A stretch of DNA of 64,000 nt from an uncultured Brachyspira sp. (GCF_910588665.1 NZ_CAJUPR010000002.1:66031-130030), one strand, 5' to 3'; shown: positions 26,160 to 35,777, counted from the stretch's first letter. Translations and numbers: made by a program. Notes: generated by a model not told the origin, from the letters alone.

Positions 26160-26890
26160 TAGTATTTGAAAAATCTAAAGGATTAAGCGATTACAGAACT
26201 CATTACTGCCCTGGATGTATGCATGGCACAGCGCAGAGAATAATAGCCGAATGTTTGGAGGAACTTGAAGTATTGGATAGAACTGTAGGTATAGCCTCCG
26301 TAGGATGCAGCGTACTTGCTTATAAGTACTTTTCATGCGATATGCAGCAGGCGGCGCATGGAAGAGCTCCTGCGGTTGCAACAGGAATAAAAAGAGCTGT
26401 TTCTGACAGTATTGTATTTACGCTTCAGGGAGACGGAGATTTAGCGGCTATAGGTACTGCCGAAATAATACATGCGGCGGCGAGAAGCGAAAATATTACA
26501 GTAGTATTTTTAAATAATGCTATTTATGGTATGACAGGCGGGCAAATGGCGCCCACCACTTTGGAAGGACAAAAAACTACCACAACTCAGGCAGGAAGAG
26601 ATTTCCACAATGCAGGAAAGCCTATAAGAGTATGCGAAATGCTTGCCACCATAGAAGGGGCTTCTTTTGTTGAAAGGGTTTCTTTAGACAGTCCTGCAAA
26701 TATCAGAAAAGCTAAAATGGCTGCTAAAAAAGCTTTTGAAAATCAGATTGCAGGAAAAGGGTTTTCTATAGTGGAAATGCTTACCAGCTGCACTACAAAT
26801 TGGGGAATATCTCCTGAAAATTCGCATAAATGGATAAGAGATTATATGATTCCTTATTATCCGCTTGGTAATTTTAGAAATGATGTTTAA
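26156..26890 (+). CDS. korB: 2-oxoacid:ferredoxin oxidoreductase beta subunit (Kor/Vor type)
   Basis: A 244-residue TPP-binding subunit. 'HYCPGCMHGTAQRI' supplies the CxxC-type cluster or TPP-adjacent region, 'SVGCSVLAYKYF' is typical, and the TPP motif runs from 'LQGDGDLAAIGTAE' to 'FLNNAIYGMTGGQMAPTT'. It forms the active site with KorA. The start overlaps the korA stop by four bases (ATGA), and gamma follows 12 bases later behind AAGGAG. Confidence 0.88.
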   Translation: MIVFEKSKGLSDYRTHYCPGCMHGTAQRIIAECLEELEVLDRTVGIASVGCSVLAYKYFSCDMQQAAHGRAPAVATGIKRAVSDSIVFTLQGDGDLAAIGTAEIIHAAARSENITVVFLNNAIYGMTGGQMAPTTLEGQKTTTTQAGRDFHNAGKPIRVCEMLATIEGASFVERVSLDSPANIRKAKMAAKKAFENQIAGKGFSIVEMLTSCTTNWGISPENSHKWIRDYMIPYYPLGNFRNDV

Positions 26891-26902
26891 AAAGGAGTAT
26901 TT

Positions 26903-27454
26903 ATGAGCATAGAAAGAATAATTTTTGCAGGGTTTGGAGGTCAGGGAGTTATGTCTATGGGACAGATGATAGCTTATGCAGGAATGATTGAAAATAAACA
27001 TGTTACTTGGTGCCCTTCTTACGGTCCGGAAATGAGAGGCGGTACAGCAAATTGCTCTGTTGTTATAAGCGATGAGCTTGTAGGTTCTCCTATTATTTCT
27101 CATGATGCCAATGCGGCTGTTATAATGAATCTTCCTTCTCTTACTAAATTTGAAAAAGATATTTTACCTAACGGAATACTTCTTGTAAATTCATCTCTTA
27201 TAGATAAAAAGGCGTCCAGATACGATATAAAAGCAGCTTATGTTGAAGCTAATAAAATAGCATCGGATATAGGAAATATTAAGTCTGCCAATATGGTAAT
27301 GCTCGGAGCTTTGCTTACTTTACATAAGGTTGTATCATTTGACAGTGTTCAGCAGGCATTTATAAAAGTATTTGGTGAAAGAAAAAAAGAGTTTTTACCG
27401 TCTAATGAAAAAGCTTTAAATGCAGGAAGAGATGCTGTAAAAGATTTAGCATAA
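26903..27454 (+). CDS. korC: 2-oxoacid:ferredoxin oxidoreductase gamma subunit (Kor/Vor type)
   Basis: A 183-residue gamma subunit. The 'FAGFGGQGVMSMGQMIAYAG' start and 'WCPSYGPEMRGGTANCSVV' are hallmark segments. It probably contacts CoA and stabilises the complex. It is the last gene of the delta-alpha-beta-gamma operon; a hairpin terminator follows at 27611-27645. This gene belongs to the same family as the N-terminal half of the protein at 21165-22199, but the two are clearly diverged, so the two operons encode distinct enzymes rather than a recent duplication. Confidence 0.88.
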   Translation: MSIERIIFAGFGGQGVMSMGQMIAYAGMIENKHVTWCPSYGPEMRGGTANCSVVISDELVGSPIISHDANAAVIMNLPSLTKFEKDILPNGILLVNSSLIDKKASRYDIKAAYVEANKIASDIGNIKSANMVMLGALLTLHKVVSFDSVQQAFIKVFGERKKEFLPSNEKALNAGRDAVKDLA

Positions 27455-27610
27455 TAAAAACTGCAGGATTTAAATAATAATACTTTTTTAGATGCAAAAA
27501 TAAAAAATATTTATTTTTTAAACACTTTTTTAAAAAATTTATTATATTAAACATATAAGTTTGATTCATATCTAATTTTATAAATTTTTTTCTTCATAAT
27601 TTACCTTAGT

Positions 27611-27645
27611 AGCGGATATACTTGCTTATATCCGCTTATTTTTAT
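27611..27645 (+). terminator. Terminator of the kor operon
   Basis: A ten-base perfect stem, AGCGGATATA with TATATCCGCT, around a six-base loop and followed by TATTTTTAT. It lies 157 bases after the korC stop, so the transcript would have a long 3' untranslated end. Confidence 0.75.
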
Positions 27646-27681
27646 AATATTCTATATTTTTAATAAAAATCCAAAGAATTC

Positions 27682-27738
27682 AAAATATTACAGCAGAAAA
27701 AAGTATAATATATATATCTCTCTGCTGCAATATTTTTT
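27682..27738. terminator. Probable bidirectional terminator downstream of purA
   Basis: AAAATATT-A-CAGCAGA (27682-27697) pairs with TCTGCTG-C-AATATTTT (27721-27736) with one mismatch, around an AT-rich loop. T-rich sequence follows on both strands, so it can end the leftward purA transcript and back up the kor terminator. Confidence 0.6.
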
Positions 27739-27859
27739 AAATAGTTTAGGAGGATTTCCAAAAGCATTATACATATTATAATATTTTAATAACTTTGAAG
27801 CGTTTGTTATATGCATATTTACTTCTTAATTAAATATTATTAAAATTTTACAATACGGC

Positions 27860-29146
27860 TTATTTAAAAATATCCTTAATTATTATAGTTTCATCTCTTC
27901 CAGCTCCCACAGACACAATAGATATATCCGTATCTATTATTTCTCTTAAATATTTTAAATATTTTTTAGCATTTTCAGGAAGCTTATCATATTCTCTTAT
28001 ATCTTTAATGCTTGTTTTCCAGCCTTCAAACTCCTTATATACAGGCTTTGCTTCAGACAGTATATGCAAATCGGCAGGGTATCCGTCTAATATCTTGCCT
28101 TTATATTCATAAGCAATGCATATCTTTAATTTATCTAAGCCGTCTAATATATCAAGTCTTGTAACTGCAATAGAATCAAGCCCGTTAATATACGAAGCAT
28201 ATTTTACAACGCATGCATCAAGCCAGCCGCATCTTCTAGGTCTTCTTGTAACCGTGCCGTATTCTCCGCCCCTATCTCTTATAGTCTGCCCTATATCATC
28301 ATGAAGCTCGGAAGGAAAAGGACCTTCGCCCACCCTTGTAGAATAAGCTTTAACTACGCCTATAACATTATCTATATTTCTGGGACCTACTCCCGAACCT
28401 ATGCATGCCCCTCCTGCAGACGGATAAGAAGAAGTAACAAAAGGATAAGTTCCATGATCCAAATCAAGCATAGTAGCCTGCGCACCTTCAAATAAAATAT
28501 TTTTCTTTTCTTTGATTGCCTTATTCAATATAAATGCAGTATCTGAAACATAATCTCTTAATCTTTCTGCATACTGCATATATTCTTTTAATATATTATC
28601 ATAACTGACGCCTTCATGATTATAAAGTTTTTTCAGTAATTTATTTTTAATCTCAACATTAAACTTTAATTTTTCAGCAAAAACTTCTTTATTCATAAGG
28701 TCTGATACTCTTATTCCCAAACGGCTTGCCTTATCCATATAACATGGACCTATTCCGTTTTTTGTAGTTCCAATCTTATTTTCGCCCAAATCCTCCTCCT
28801 GAAGACTGTCAAGTATTTTATGATAAGGCATAAGTATATGAGCTCTGTCTGAAATTTTAAGATTTGATATATTAATTTTCTTTTCTATAAGGGCATCTAT
28901 TTCGCTTAAAAAAACTTTAGGCTCTATTACAACGCCGTTTCCTATAATGCATATCTTATTTTCATGAAGTATCCCAGAAGGAAGAAGTCTCAATTTATAT
29001 TTAATATTATCTGCTATAACGGTATGACCCGCATTGCTTCCGCCCTGAGAACGGACAATATATTCGCATTTATCTGCAAGATAATCTACTATTTTACCCT
29101 TACCCTCATCGCCCCATTGAGTTCCCACAATAATTACTGAAGCCAT
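27860..29146 (-). CDS. purA: Adenylosuccinate synthetase
   Basis: Joins IMP and aspartate using GTP to form adenylosuccinate, the first step from IMP to AMP. Signature segments are 'GTQWGDEGKGKIVDYLAD' at the N-terminus with the catalytic Asp and Lys, 'GGSNAGHT' with the catalytic His, 'NGIGPCYMDKASR', 'EGAQATMLDLDHGTYPFVT', and 'TRRPRRCGWLD'. At 428 residues it is standard. The ATG is preceded by AAAGGAG at good spacing. It is transcribed alone, from a promoter at 29189-29217. Confidence 0.97.
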   Translation of the reverse strand: MASVIIVGTQWGDEGKGKIVDYLADKCEYIVRSQGGSNAGHTVIADNIKYKLRLLPSGILHENKICIIGNGVVIEPKVFLSEIDALIEKKINISNLKISDRAHILMPYHKILDSLQEEDLGENKIGTTKNGIGPCYMDKASRLGIRVSDLMNKEVFAEKLKFNVEIKNKLLKKLYNHEGVSYDNILKEYMQYAERLRDYVSDTAFILNKAIKEKKNILFEGAQATMLDLDHGTYPFVTSSYPSAGGACIGSGVGPRNIDNVIGVVKAYSTRVGEGPFPSELHDDIGQTIRDRGGEYGTVTRRPRRCGWLDACVVKYASYINGLDSIAVTRLDILDGLDKLKICIAYEYKGKILDGYPADLHILSEAKPVYKEFEGWKTSIKDIREYDKLPENAKKYLKYLREIIDTDISIVSVGAGRDETIIIKDIFK

Positions 29147-29188
29147 TTTTTACTCCTTTAATTTGCTGTTATAAAACGCACAATTGCT

Positions 29189-29217
29189 ATTATATTAATA
29201 TTTTTTGATAATTTCAA
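29189..29217 (-). promoter_or_regulatory. Sigma-70-type promoter of purA
   Basis: On the minus strand, TTGAAA (29212-29217) and TATAAT (29189-29194) are spaced by 17 bases, about 45 bases ahead of the purA ATG. No purine-box-like operator was recognised. Confidence 0.6.
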
Positions 29218-29307
29218 GCAGATTGAATAGAAATTAATAATAATTAAACAGCAGAAAATTTATTTTTAATTATAATCTTTTACTGCTTCTTAAAGCTGAT
29301 GCATTAA

Positions 29308-29351
29308 AAAAATAAAAAAAGCCTCTCTATAATAAATATAAAAAGGCTTTT
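29308..29351 (-). terminator. Terminator of aspS
   Basis: On the minus strand, AAAAGCCT pairs with AGGCTTTT around a 19-base AT-rich loop and runs into seven T residues, 20 bases after the aspS stop. Confidence 0.75.
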
Positions 29352-29371
29352 AATTAATTTATAAATTAAAA

Positions 29372-31135
29372 TTATTCTTCAATTTTTAAATGCAGCTCTT
29401 CCAATTGTTCTTCATCAACAGAAGCAGGACATCCGCTCATTAAGCACTGACCTTTCTGTGTTTTAGGGAATGCTATAACTTCTCTGATGCTGTCTTCTTT
29501 CTGCAAAAGCATAACAATTCTGTCTATTCCGTAAGCTATGCCGCACATAGGAGGAGCTCCGTATTTCAAAGCATCAAGAAGAAACCCGAATCTTGTTTTT
29601 GCCTTCTCTTCATCTATGCCGAGCAGATTAAATATTTTAGCCTGCATTTTGCTGTCATATATACGCTGACCGCCGCCGCCTATTTCATTTCCGTTTAATA
29701 CCAAATCATAAGTATCGCTTCTTACTTTAAGTGCATCTGCATCAAGCAAAGCAGCATCTTCAGGCACAGGGGCTGTAAAAGGGTGATGAGTTGCAGATAT
29801 TCTTTTTTCTTTATGATCATATTCAAATAAAGGAAACTCAACAACCCATAAAAAATTTAATTTATCCTTATCTATTAAGTTTAATTTATCAGCAACTTTT
29901 AATCTTAAATTACCCAAAGCGTCATAAGTGATTTTTTTAGTATCAGCTACAAAGAATAAAATATCGCCTTTTTCGGCTTTTGCAGTTTCTAATATTTTCT
30001 TCTGATTATCTTCTGAGAAAAATTTAACTATATTTGATTCAAGTCCCTTTTCTGTAACTCTCATCCAAGCAAGTCCTTTAGCTCCGAATATTCCAACATA
30101 TTTAGTAAAATCATCAATATCTTTTCTGCTTAATTTATCGGCTCCGTCTTTGGCATTAAGGCATCTTATTATAAATTTGTTTTCTAAAGCATTTTTAAAT
30201 ACGGCAAAATCACAGCCTCTGACAGCCTCTTCAACATTTATAAGTTTTAATTCAAATCTGGTATCCGGCTTATCGCTTCCATACATTTCCATAGCATCAT
30301 AATAATTTAATCTCGGAAAAGGTCTTGCAATATCAATACCATAAACATCTTTAATCATATCAGCCGTAACATTTTCCATAATAGATAAAAACTCGTCGGT
30401 GCTTAGAAAAGAAGTTTCAATATCAGCCTGAGTAAACTCGGGCTGTCTGTCTGCTCTTAAATCTTCATCACGGAAGCATTTAGCTATCTGATAGTATCTG
30501 TCAAATCCTCCTATCATAAGTATCTGCTTAAATATCTGAGGTGATTGAGGAAGAGCATAGAAATCTCCTGCATTCAGTCTTGAAGGAACAAGAAAGTCTC
30601 TTGCTCCTTCAGGAGTGCTTTTATTTAATATAGGCGTTTCCACATCTATAAATCCGTTATCCGATAAATGTTTTCTGAAAGCATTAATAATTTGGAATCT
30701 TTTATATAAATTATTAAATACTGAAGGTCTTCTTAAATCTAAATATCTGTATTTAAGTCTTATATCTTCGCCTGTATCTATATCATCTTCAAGCAGAAAA
30801 GGCGGAGTTTCCGAAGTATTAATAAGCTCCATTTTTTCAACCATAACTTCTATTTCGCCTGTGGGTATTTTCGGATTTATCATTTCGGCGCTTCTGGCTC
30901 TTACTTTTCCTTCTATACTTATAACATACTCGCTTCTTAAATCCTGAGCATCATTATGCGCTTCTTTGCTTATCTCGGGATTAAATACTATCTGCACAAA
31001 ACCTGTTCTGTCTCTCAAATCTGCAAATATTACTCCGCCATGATCCCTTCTTCTTAAAATCCAGCCTGCAAGCTTTACTTCTTTACCTATATCATTTTTT
31101 GTTAATATTCCATTGTAGGCACTTTTAAAACGCAT
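29372..31135 (-). CDS. aspS: Aspartyl-tRNA synthetase
   Basis: Charges tRNA-Asp. The N-terminal OB-fold anticodon domain has 'GWILRRRDHGGVIFADLRDR'. The class II catalytic core has 'LPQSPQIFKQILM', 'FRDEDLRADRQPEFTQAD' (motif 2) and 'GIAYGIDRIVMLL' (motif 3). A bacterial-type insertion domain lies between the motifs. The length of 587 residues is normal for a bacterial AspRS. Start: ATG behind AGAGGAA. No partner gatCAB is seen in this window, so whether it is discriminating or not cannot be judged here. Confidence 0.97.
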   Translation of the reverse strand: MRFKSAYNGILTKNDIGKEVKLAGWILRRRDHGGVIFADLRDRTGFVQIVFNPEISKEAHNDAQDLRSEYVISIEGKVRARSAEMINPKIPTGEIEVMVEKMELINTSETPPFLLEDDIDTGEDIRLKYRYLDLRRPSVFNNLYKRFQIINAFRKHLSDNGFIDVETPILNKSTPEGARDFLVPSRLNAGDFYALPQSPQIFKQILMIGGFDRYYQIAKCFRDEDLRADRQPEFTQADIETSFLSTDEFLSIMENVTADMIKDVYGIDIARPFPRLNYYDAMEMYGSDKPDTRFELKLINVEEAVRGCDFAVFKNALENKFIIRCLNAKDGADKLSRKDIDDFTKYVGIFGAKGLAWMRVTEKGLESNIVKFFSEDNQKKILETAKAEKGDILFFVADTKKITYDALGNLRLKVADKLNLIDKDKLNFLWVVEFPLFEYDHKEKRISATHHPFTAPVPEDAALLDADALKVRSDTYDLVLNGNEIGGGGQRIYDSKMQAKIFNLLGIDEEKAKTRFGFLLDALKYGAPPMCGIAYGIDRIVMLLQKEDSIREVIAFPKTQKGQCLMSGCPASVDEEQLEELHLKIEE

Positions 31136-31202
31136 ATTAATTCCTCTTTTTAATTAGTCGTTTATTTTATTATTAAAACAAATTTATATCTTTAGAATAA
31201 AT

Positions 31203-31231
31203 ATTATATTATAAATAATTATAAAAATCAA
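31203..31231 (-). promoter_or_regulatory. Probable promoter of aspS
   Basis: On the minus strand, TTGATT (31226-31231) and TATAAT (31203-31208) are 17 bases apart, about 68 bases ahead of the aspS start. No T-box leader is seen. Confidence 0.5.
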
Positions 31232-31341
31232 TTGTTAATTTAAAATATCAGGTTATGAATTATAAGGCTTAAATATAATAATCTTTTATTGCTGCTTACA
31301 AAAATTATAATTGTACAAAAAACTAAAGCAGAAAATTAAAA

Positions 31342-33372
31342 TTATTTTATATATAAAGTTATTTTATCTGCATTAATATTTAATTTATCTAAAACACTTA
31401 TTAAAAGTTTTATTTTCGTATTAGTATCAGTATTTGTATTTACAAAAAACTTTGATTTAGTTTCAGAGGCTTTCCAATAATTATAAGAAAATTCTTTATC
31501 GCTTATTTTATTTTTAAAAATTTTATCTTCAAATATGCGGCGTCTAAATTCGACAGAATCTTCTTCATATATTAAATTTAATATTTCGGTAAGAAATACA
31601 GCCCATTTAGAGGCATCATATTTATTATTTTTATATTCAAAAGAACATATATTCATTCCTGAAAAGTCTATACTGTCATCTAAAGAATACTCTTCTATTT
31701 CATTATTAACCCTAATTATAACTTCAGGATATTTATAATACTCTAATAATTTATTTATTAATCTTCTGCTTCTGTTTATTATTATATTTTCATTCCAAGT
31801 TTTTAAATCTAATATATCTTCATTTAGGAATATGAATTTACTATTTTTATACATTTTTTGTTTTTCTTCTAAAGATTTATTTGAAAGCTCAGAATTATAT
31901 CCTGTAAGAGTAAGATTTCCTATTGTATTTACATATTTATCATGAATCTCTTTATAATTATCTCCTATTAATTTTTTCCAGCTTTCCGTTAAAGTTCTAG
32001 GCATGATATGTTCTATTGTGATATTATCAGAATCTATTTTTTCTTTGCTGCTGTTTAATAATTCTAATTTTATTAAAATAAATTTTGCTAAAATAGTTTT
32101 ATATACATCTTTTTCTATAATAGAATTTTCTAAATCTTTATCATCTGGAAATTCTCCGTTTCCTTTTAAGTCAATTAAAATATTTGAAATATAGTCTTTA
32201 ATAGTATTTATATCTTTCTTATTTTCAAAAAATAAATATAATTTTTTTATTAAAGATATGCATATTTTATTTAAATCATTGGTTTTTCTGGAACATATAA
32301 GTCTTCTTAATATATAATTTTCAAGCAAATGCAGACAATCAAGCAATATATCTTCAGATATTAACCCTTCATTTCTATATTTCAGAAAAAGCATAATGAG
32401 AGGAGTCAAAACATTAGCTTTTAATTCTTTTATATTATTTAATTTAAATTTAATCTTTTCATTTTTTTCTTTTGAAGTATCTAAAATAATATTATAAAGT
32501 TCAGAATATTTAAGTAATTTATTTAATACCTCCTCATTGTCTTTATTTTCTAAATATTTTTTAAAATCATTATAAACTTCAGCTTCTTTGGAAAACTCTT
32601 TATTTTCTATTGCTAAAAAGAATCTTATAAAAACTGATACGCTTTCATCGTCTGCACTTTGAATACAATTTTCTTCTATCTTTATCCAGTAATCTTTATA
32701 CAGTCTGTCTTGATTTTTATACATTAAAACATAATTTCTTATTTTATCGCCTTCTTTTAAAGATAATCCTGTAGCATTTAAAGTTTCAAAAATTATTTGA
32801 GGCTCATCTTCCTGTTCTAAAGTTATTCTGATACCTTTAAGCAGATCTAAGCCTTTCCATAATTTTGCAATATATTTTTTATCATTATTTAATATTTCTT
32901 TAAAAAACAAATAATTATTAATTATATTAGAGGCGCCTTCTTTTATATCTTTATCATTATTCAGTATTTTATTTAAATATTCATCATCTTTTTGTATTTG
33001 CTTTAAAAATAGTCTTCCGCTATGCTCTTTTACATCTGAAAAAATTAATTTTTCTATAGATATTTTTAAAGTATCATCATTATTATTTTTTGCATAATCT
33101 AATAAAGCCAAAAGCAAAAGCACTATAGTTGTTATTCTCTGCTGTCCGTCTATAATATAAAAACTTTTTTTATCATCTTCTTTTCTAACTAATACAAATG
33201 AGCCTATAAAGTATTCCTTTACATCTCTGTCAACTGCTTTTTCAATATCATGGATTAACTTTCTGCATTGCTCTTTTCTCCAATCATAATTTCTTTGATA
33301 AACAGGAATATAAAATGTTTTTCTTGAATCAAACATTTCATCTAACACATGTATATCTTCGCCTCTTATCAT
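31342..33372 (-). CDS. DUF262/DUF1524 (GmrSD-like) putative modification-dependent nuclease
   Basis: The N-terminal DUF262 domain shows 'PVYQRNYDW' at 23-31, 'IGSFVLVRK' near 56 and 'IDGQQRITT' at 74-82, a DndB/ParB-like NTP-binding site. The DUF1524 HNH-type nuclease domain has 'IEHIMPRTL' (H455) and 'NTIGNLTLTGYNSELSN'. A C-terminal extension of about 140 residues with 'YEYKNNKYDASKWAVFL'-like content is not recognised. Fused GmrSD proteins are type IV restriction enzymes that cut DNA with glucosylated or otherwise modified bases; SspE is related. The ATG at 33372 follows AGGAG by eight bases; a longer frame to 33411 has no such site. It stands alone between aspS and a membrane gene. Restriction function is inferred. 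Confidence 0.85.
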   Translation of the reverse strand: MIRGEDIHVLDEMFDSRKTFYIPVYQRNYDWRKEQCRKLIHDIEKAVDRDVKEYFIGSFVLVRKEDDKKSFYIIDGQQRITTIVLLLLALLDYAKNNNDDTLKISIEKLIFSDVKEHSGRLFLKQIQKDDEYLNKILNNDKDIKEGASNIINNYLFFKEILNNDKKYIAKLWKGLDLLKGIRITLEQEDEPQIIFETLNATGLSLKEGDKIRNYVLMYKNQDRLYKDYWIKIEENCIQSADDESVSVFIRFFLAIENKEFSKEAEVYNDFKKYLENKDNEEVLNKLLKYSELYNIILDTSKEKNEKIKFKLNNIKELKANVLTPLIMLFLKYRNEGLISEDILLDCLHLLENYILRRLICSRKTNDLNKICISLIKKLYLFFENKKDINTIKDYISNILIDLKGNGEFPDDKDLENSIIEKDVYKTILAKFILIKLELLNSSKEKIDSDNITIEHIMPRTLTESWKKLIGDNYKEIHDKYVNTIGNLTLTGYNSELSNKSLEEKQKMYKNSKFIFLNEDILDLKTWNENIIINRSRRLINKLLEYYKYPEVIIRVNNEIEEYSLDDSIDFSGMNICSFEYKNNKYDASKWAVFLTEILNLIYEEDSVEFRRRIFEDKIFKNKISDKEFSYNYWKASETKSKFFVNTNTDTNTKIKLLISVLDKLNINADKITLYIK

Positions 33373-33488
33373 AAAAATTGCTCCTAAAATTTTATATATA
33401 AATAATAGCATGTTTTTACAAAAATAAAAAACAATAAAATAGATTTTTAAACTTAATTGAAACCGTAAACGGATATATATGCTTAAAC

Positions 33489-35777
33489 TTAATTAGTAAG
33501 CTCTTTCATAATATCATAATAATATTTTTTTCCCTGAAAAATATCCTCTGATAATATTCTCTGAGAATTTTCATATTTAAATACCGTAAGATTAGATATT
33601 TCGCTTGGGCTCACAGGAGAATTATTTTCAGTATAATAAAATCTGTTATAAGTGCTTATAGCTCCGTCAATCTCTTCCTTATACAATAAAGATATAATGC
33701 TGTTTGTATAGTCAATATTTAAATTCAAGGCTATAAATAAAGGTATATTCTCAGGAACAAAATTATCAGGGGCTTTATATGCTCCGTTAGTTCCGTCCCA
33801 AATAAGTATAGGCGAAGGCTTATAATCATTCAAAAAATCATTCTTTATTTTTTCATCTATATCCGAGCGTTTTATTATAGATTTCAGATAGGGATAAAGA
33901 TGATCATGCTTAAATATAATAACAGCATTAGGGGAATGCTTCAGTATGGTATCTCTTGTTTTTATTACTTCAATAGCAGTCATTGCCGAGTTATCCAAAG
34001 TTTCAATTATATGAAATCTGTCGCTGCCTCTAAAATTATCAAAAAATTTTTTATTGTTTTGCACTGCATTCAAATCATTTGATAAATGAGAATCAGTATG
34101 CCCAAGTACGGTAAAGCCAGCCGCAAATACAGGACTTTTTAAATTTGATATATTTGTACTTAAATATGTATTAATATTGGTAATGCCAAGACCGAATACT
34201 TCCGATTTAAAGCCTATAGAAGGATAAAAGGTTTTTAAATTGTATGTGTTTAAAGCTTCTTCTAATACTATTGTATTATATCCGTTTTCCGAAAGCAAAT
34301 ACGGAAGAGTATTTTCTATTTTTTCAGACTGAGTTTTAGGATAAAGAGGAGAAGAAGCTGTAAGCCCTGAAAGTCTTGCATAAAAACTTCCATTGTTTAT
34401 ATTAGGCGGTACTTTTCTGGATTTATGAGCCCATATTCTATATTCTTTTATAAAAGGATCTTTTTCAAATAAGCTTTTAAAATGAGAATAATCGTAAAAT
34501 GATTCTAAAAATATAAGATACACATCTCTTTTTAAGCTTTTCTTAAGCTCCTCTATTTTTTTCAAACTATCAGAAACAGACTCTTCTTTATAATTAATAC
34601 CGTCTTCTAATTTTTTTATACTGTCAAAAATATCTTTTGTTGATTTTAAATAAAGTTCTGATACATCTCTTTTTAATTCATATTCTTTTAATAGATTAAC
34701 AGAATTATACACTAATTCTCTGCTTGGCTTTATGCTGTTTAATCTGTCATAATTTATTCTGTAATTGATTGTGTTTATTATGCCGTTTCTATTTGCATTT
34801 CTTACAAAGTCTATACTCCATATATCTATATTTTTAGGCTTAAAAAACAGATAAAATGATATAAATATTATAAAAGCTGTCATAGTAAGCGAGGCTGTTT
34901 TTCTTTTTATAAACATCTTATATAAATTAAAAATAAATACCAATATAAAAAACAGCAAAGAAGAAAAATATATTATGCTTACTGTTACGGTAATAATTTT
35001 TAAATACATAGGGAGCACTGTAATAAGCGAAGCATAAAGATTAGGAATATCGGAAAATAATATAATCATATTAAGAACGCTTAAGCTTATAACCTCTATT
35101 ACAAAAAAAGAGAATGAAGATATTATGCAAAATAAAAAAGTAAGTATTATTCTTATATTTTTTATATTTGATAAATTAAAATAATAAAATAAATTATATG
35201 CAGTCATTACAAAAACATAAGAATATAAAAAATCGTATATATTAAAATCGATCTTCATCATAGAAAATGAAGGCATTATAAAATTTAATATGATTAAATA
35301 TAAAAAAGAATTAAAAATAAAAAATAAAATATATAGTTTATAATTGCCGTAAATATTAGGAGCTAAATAAAAATAAAGTACGGGAAAAATTATAATAATA
35401 AATATCAGAAATAAAAACACATTTTTTTTTATTTTTAATTTATATTTAATATTTTCAATTTTATCATTTTCTTTTAACTCTGTATCTGCATCACTGATAA
35501 TTAAATTTCCGTAATAACTTCCGCTCCATTTGATATCTGAAACATTATCAGGCATTTCATTTGTATTGGGATACATTTTATATATTTTATTATTTTTAAA
35601 AAAATTACTGTCGGATTTTAATATAAAATAATATTTATTTTCCAGTATATGATTAAAATCAGAAAGATAGCCCTTTCTTTCAATATTTCCAAGCAATGAA
35701 AAAATTATAATAAAAAGAGCCGAAGCAGATATTAATACCGCATAAAATAATAGAAATGTTTTTTTATTTTTTCTCAT
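33489..35777 (-). CDS. Membrane-bound LTA-synthase/phosphoglycerol-transferase-like sulfatase-fold enzyme
   Basis: The N-terminal half has one membrane helix (about 8-28), a soluble stretch of about 90 residues, then several more helices up to about residue 320. The C-terminal half is an extracytoplasmic alkaline-phosphatase-superfamily domain: 'YLIFLESFYDYS' with metal-ligand-like E425, 'ARLSGLTASSPLYP' where a Thr or Ser could be the nucleophile, and the late metal site H624-D-H626. This is the plan of lipoteichoic acid synthases and of enzymes that add phosphoglycerol or phosphoethanolamine to envelope glycans. A spirochaete has no classical lipoteichoic acid, so an envelope-glycan or lipid substrate is inferred. 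The soluble loop between helices 1 and 2 is unusual. Assigning the exact nucleophile needs alignment. Confidence 0.75.
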   Translation of the reverse strand: MRKNKKTFLLFYAVLISASALFIIIFSLLGNIERKGYLSDFNHILENKYYFILKSDSNFFKNNKIYKMYPNTNEMPDNVSDIKWSGSYYGNLIISDADTELKENDKIENIKYKLKIKKNVFLFLIFIIIIFPVLYFYLAPNIYGNYKLYILFFIFNSFLYLIILNFIMPSFSMMKIDFNIYDFLYSYVFVMTAYNLFYYFNLSNIKNIRIILTFLFCIISSFSFFVIEVISLSVLNMIILFSDIPNLYASLITVLPMYLKIITVTVSIIYFSSLLFFILVFIFNLYKMFIKRKTASLTMTAFIIFISFYLFFKPKNIDIWSIDFVRNANRNGIINTINYRINYDRLNSIKPSRELVYNSVNLLKEYELKRDVSELYLKSTKDIFDSIKKLEDGINYKEESVSDSLKKIEELKKSLKRDVYLIFLESFYDYSHFKSLFEKDPFIKEYRIWAHKSRKVPPNINNGSFYARLSGLTASSPLYPKTQSEKIENTLPYLLSENGYNTIVLEEALNTYNLKTFYPSIGFKSEVFGLGITNINTYLSTNISNLKSPVFAAGFTVLGHTDSHLSNDLNAVQNNKKFFDNFRGSDRFHIIETLDNSAMTAIEVIKTRDTILKHSPNAVIIFKHDHLYPYLKSIIKRSDIDEKIKNDFLNDYKPSPILIWDGTNGAYKAPDNFVPENIPLFIALNLNIDYTNSIISLLYKEEIDGAISTYNRFYYTENNSPVSPSEISNLTVFKYENSQRILSEDIFQGKKYYYDIMKELTN

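Larger units (their letters stand above)
27455..27859. other. Intergenic region between convergent korC and purA
   Basis: 405 bases of AT-rich DNA with two hairpins (27611-27645 and 27682-27738) and no recognisable gene, tRNA or repeat. Both flanking genes end here. Confidence 0.6.

Noticed and set aside
27455..27859. A small RNA gene between korC and purA
   Set aside because: The hairpins found are well explained as terminators of the convergent operons; no independent promoter was seen.
31136..31341. A T-box leader for aspS
   Set aside because: No specifier stem or T-box sequence was found; only a simple promoter is seen.
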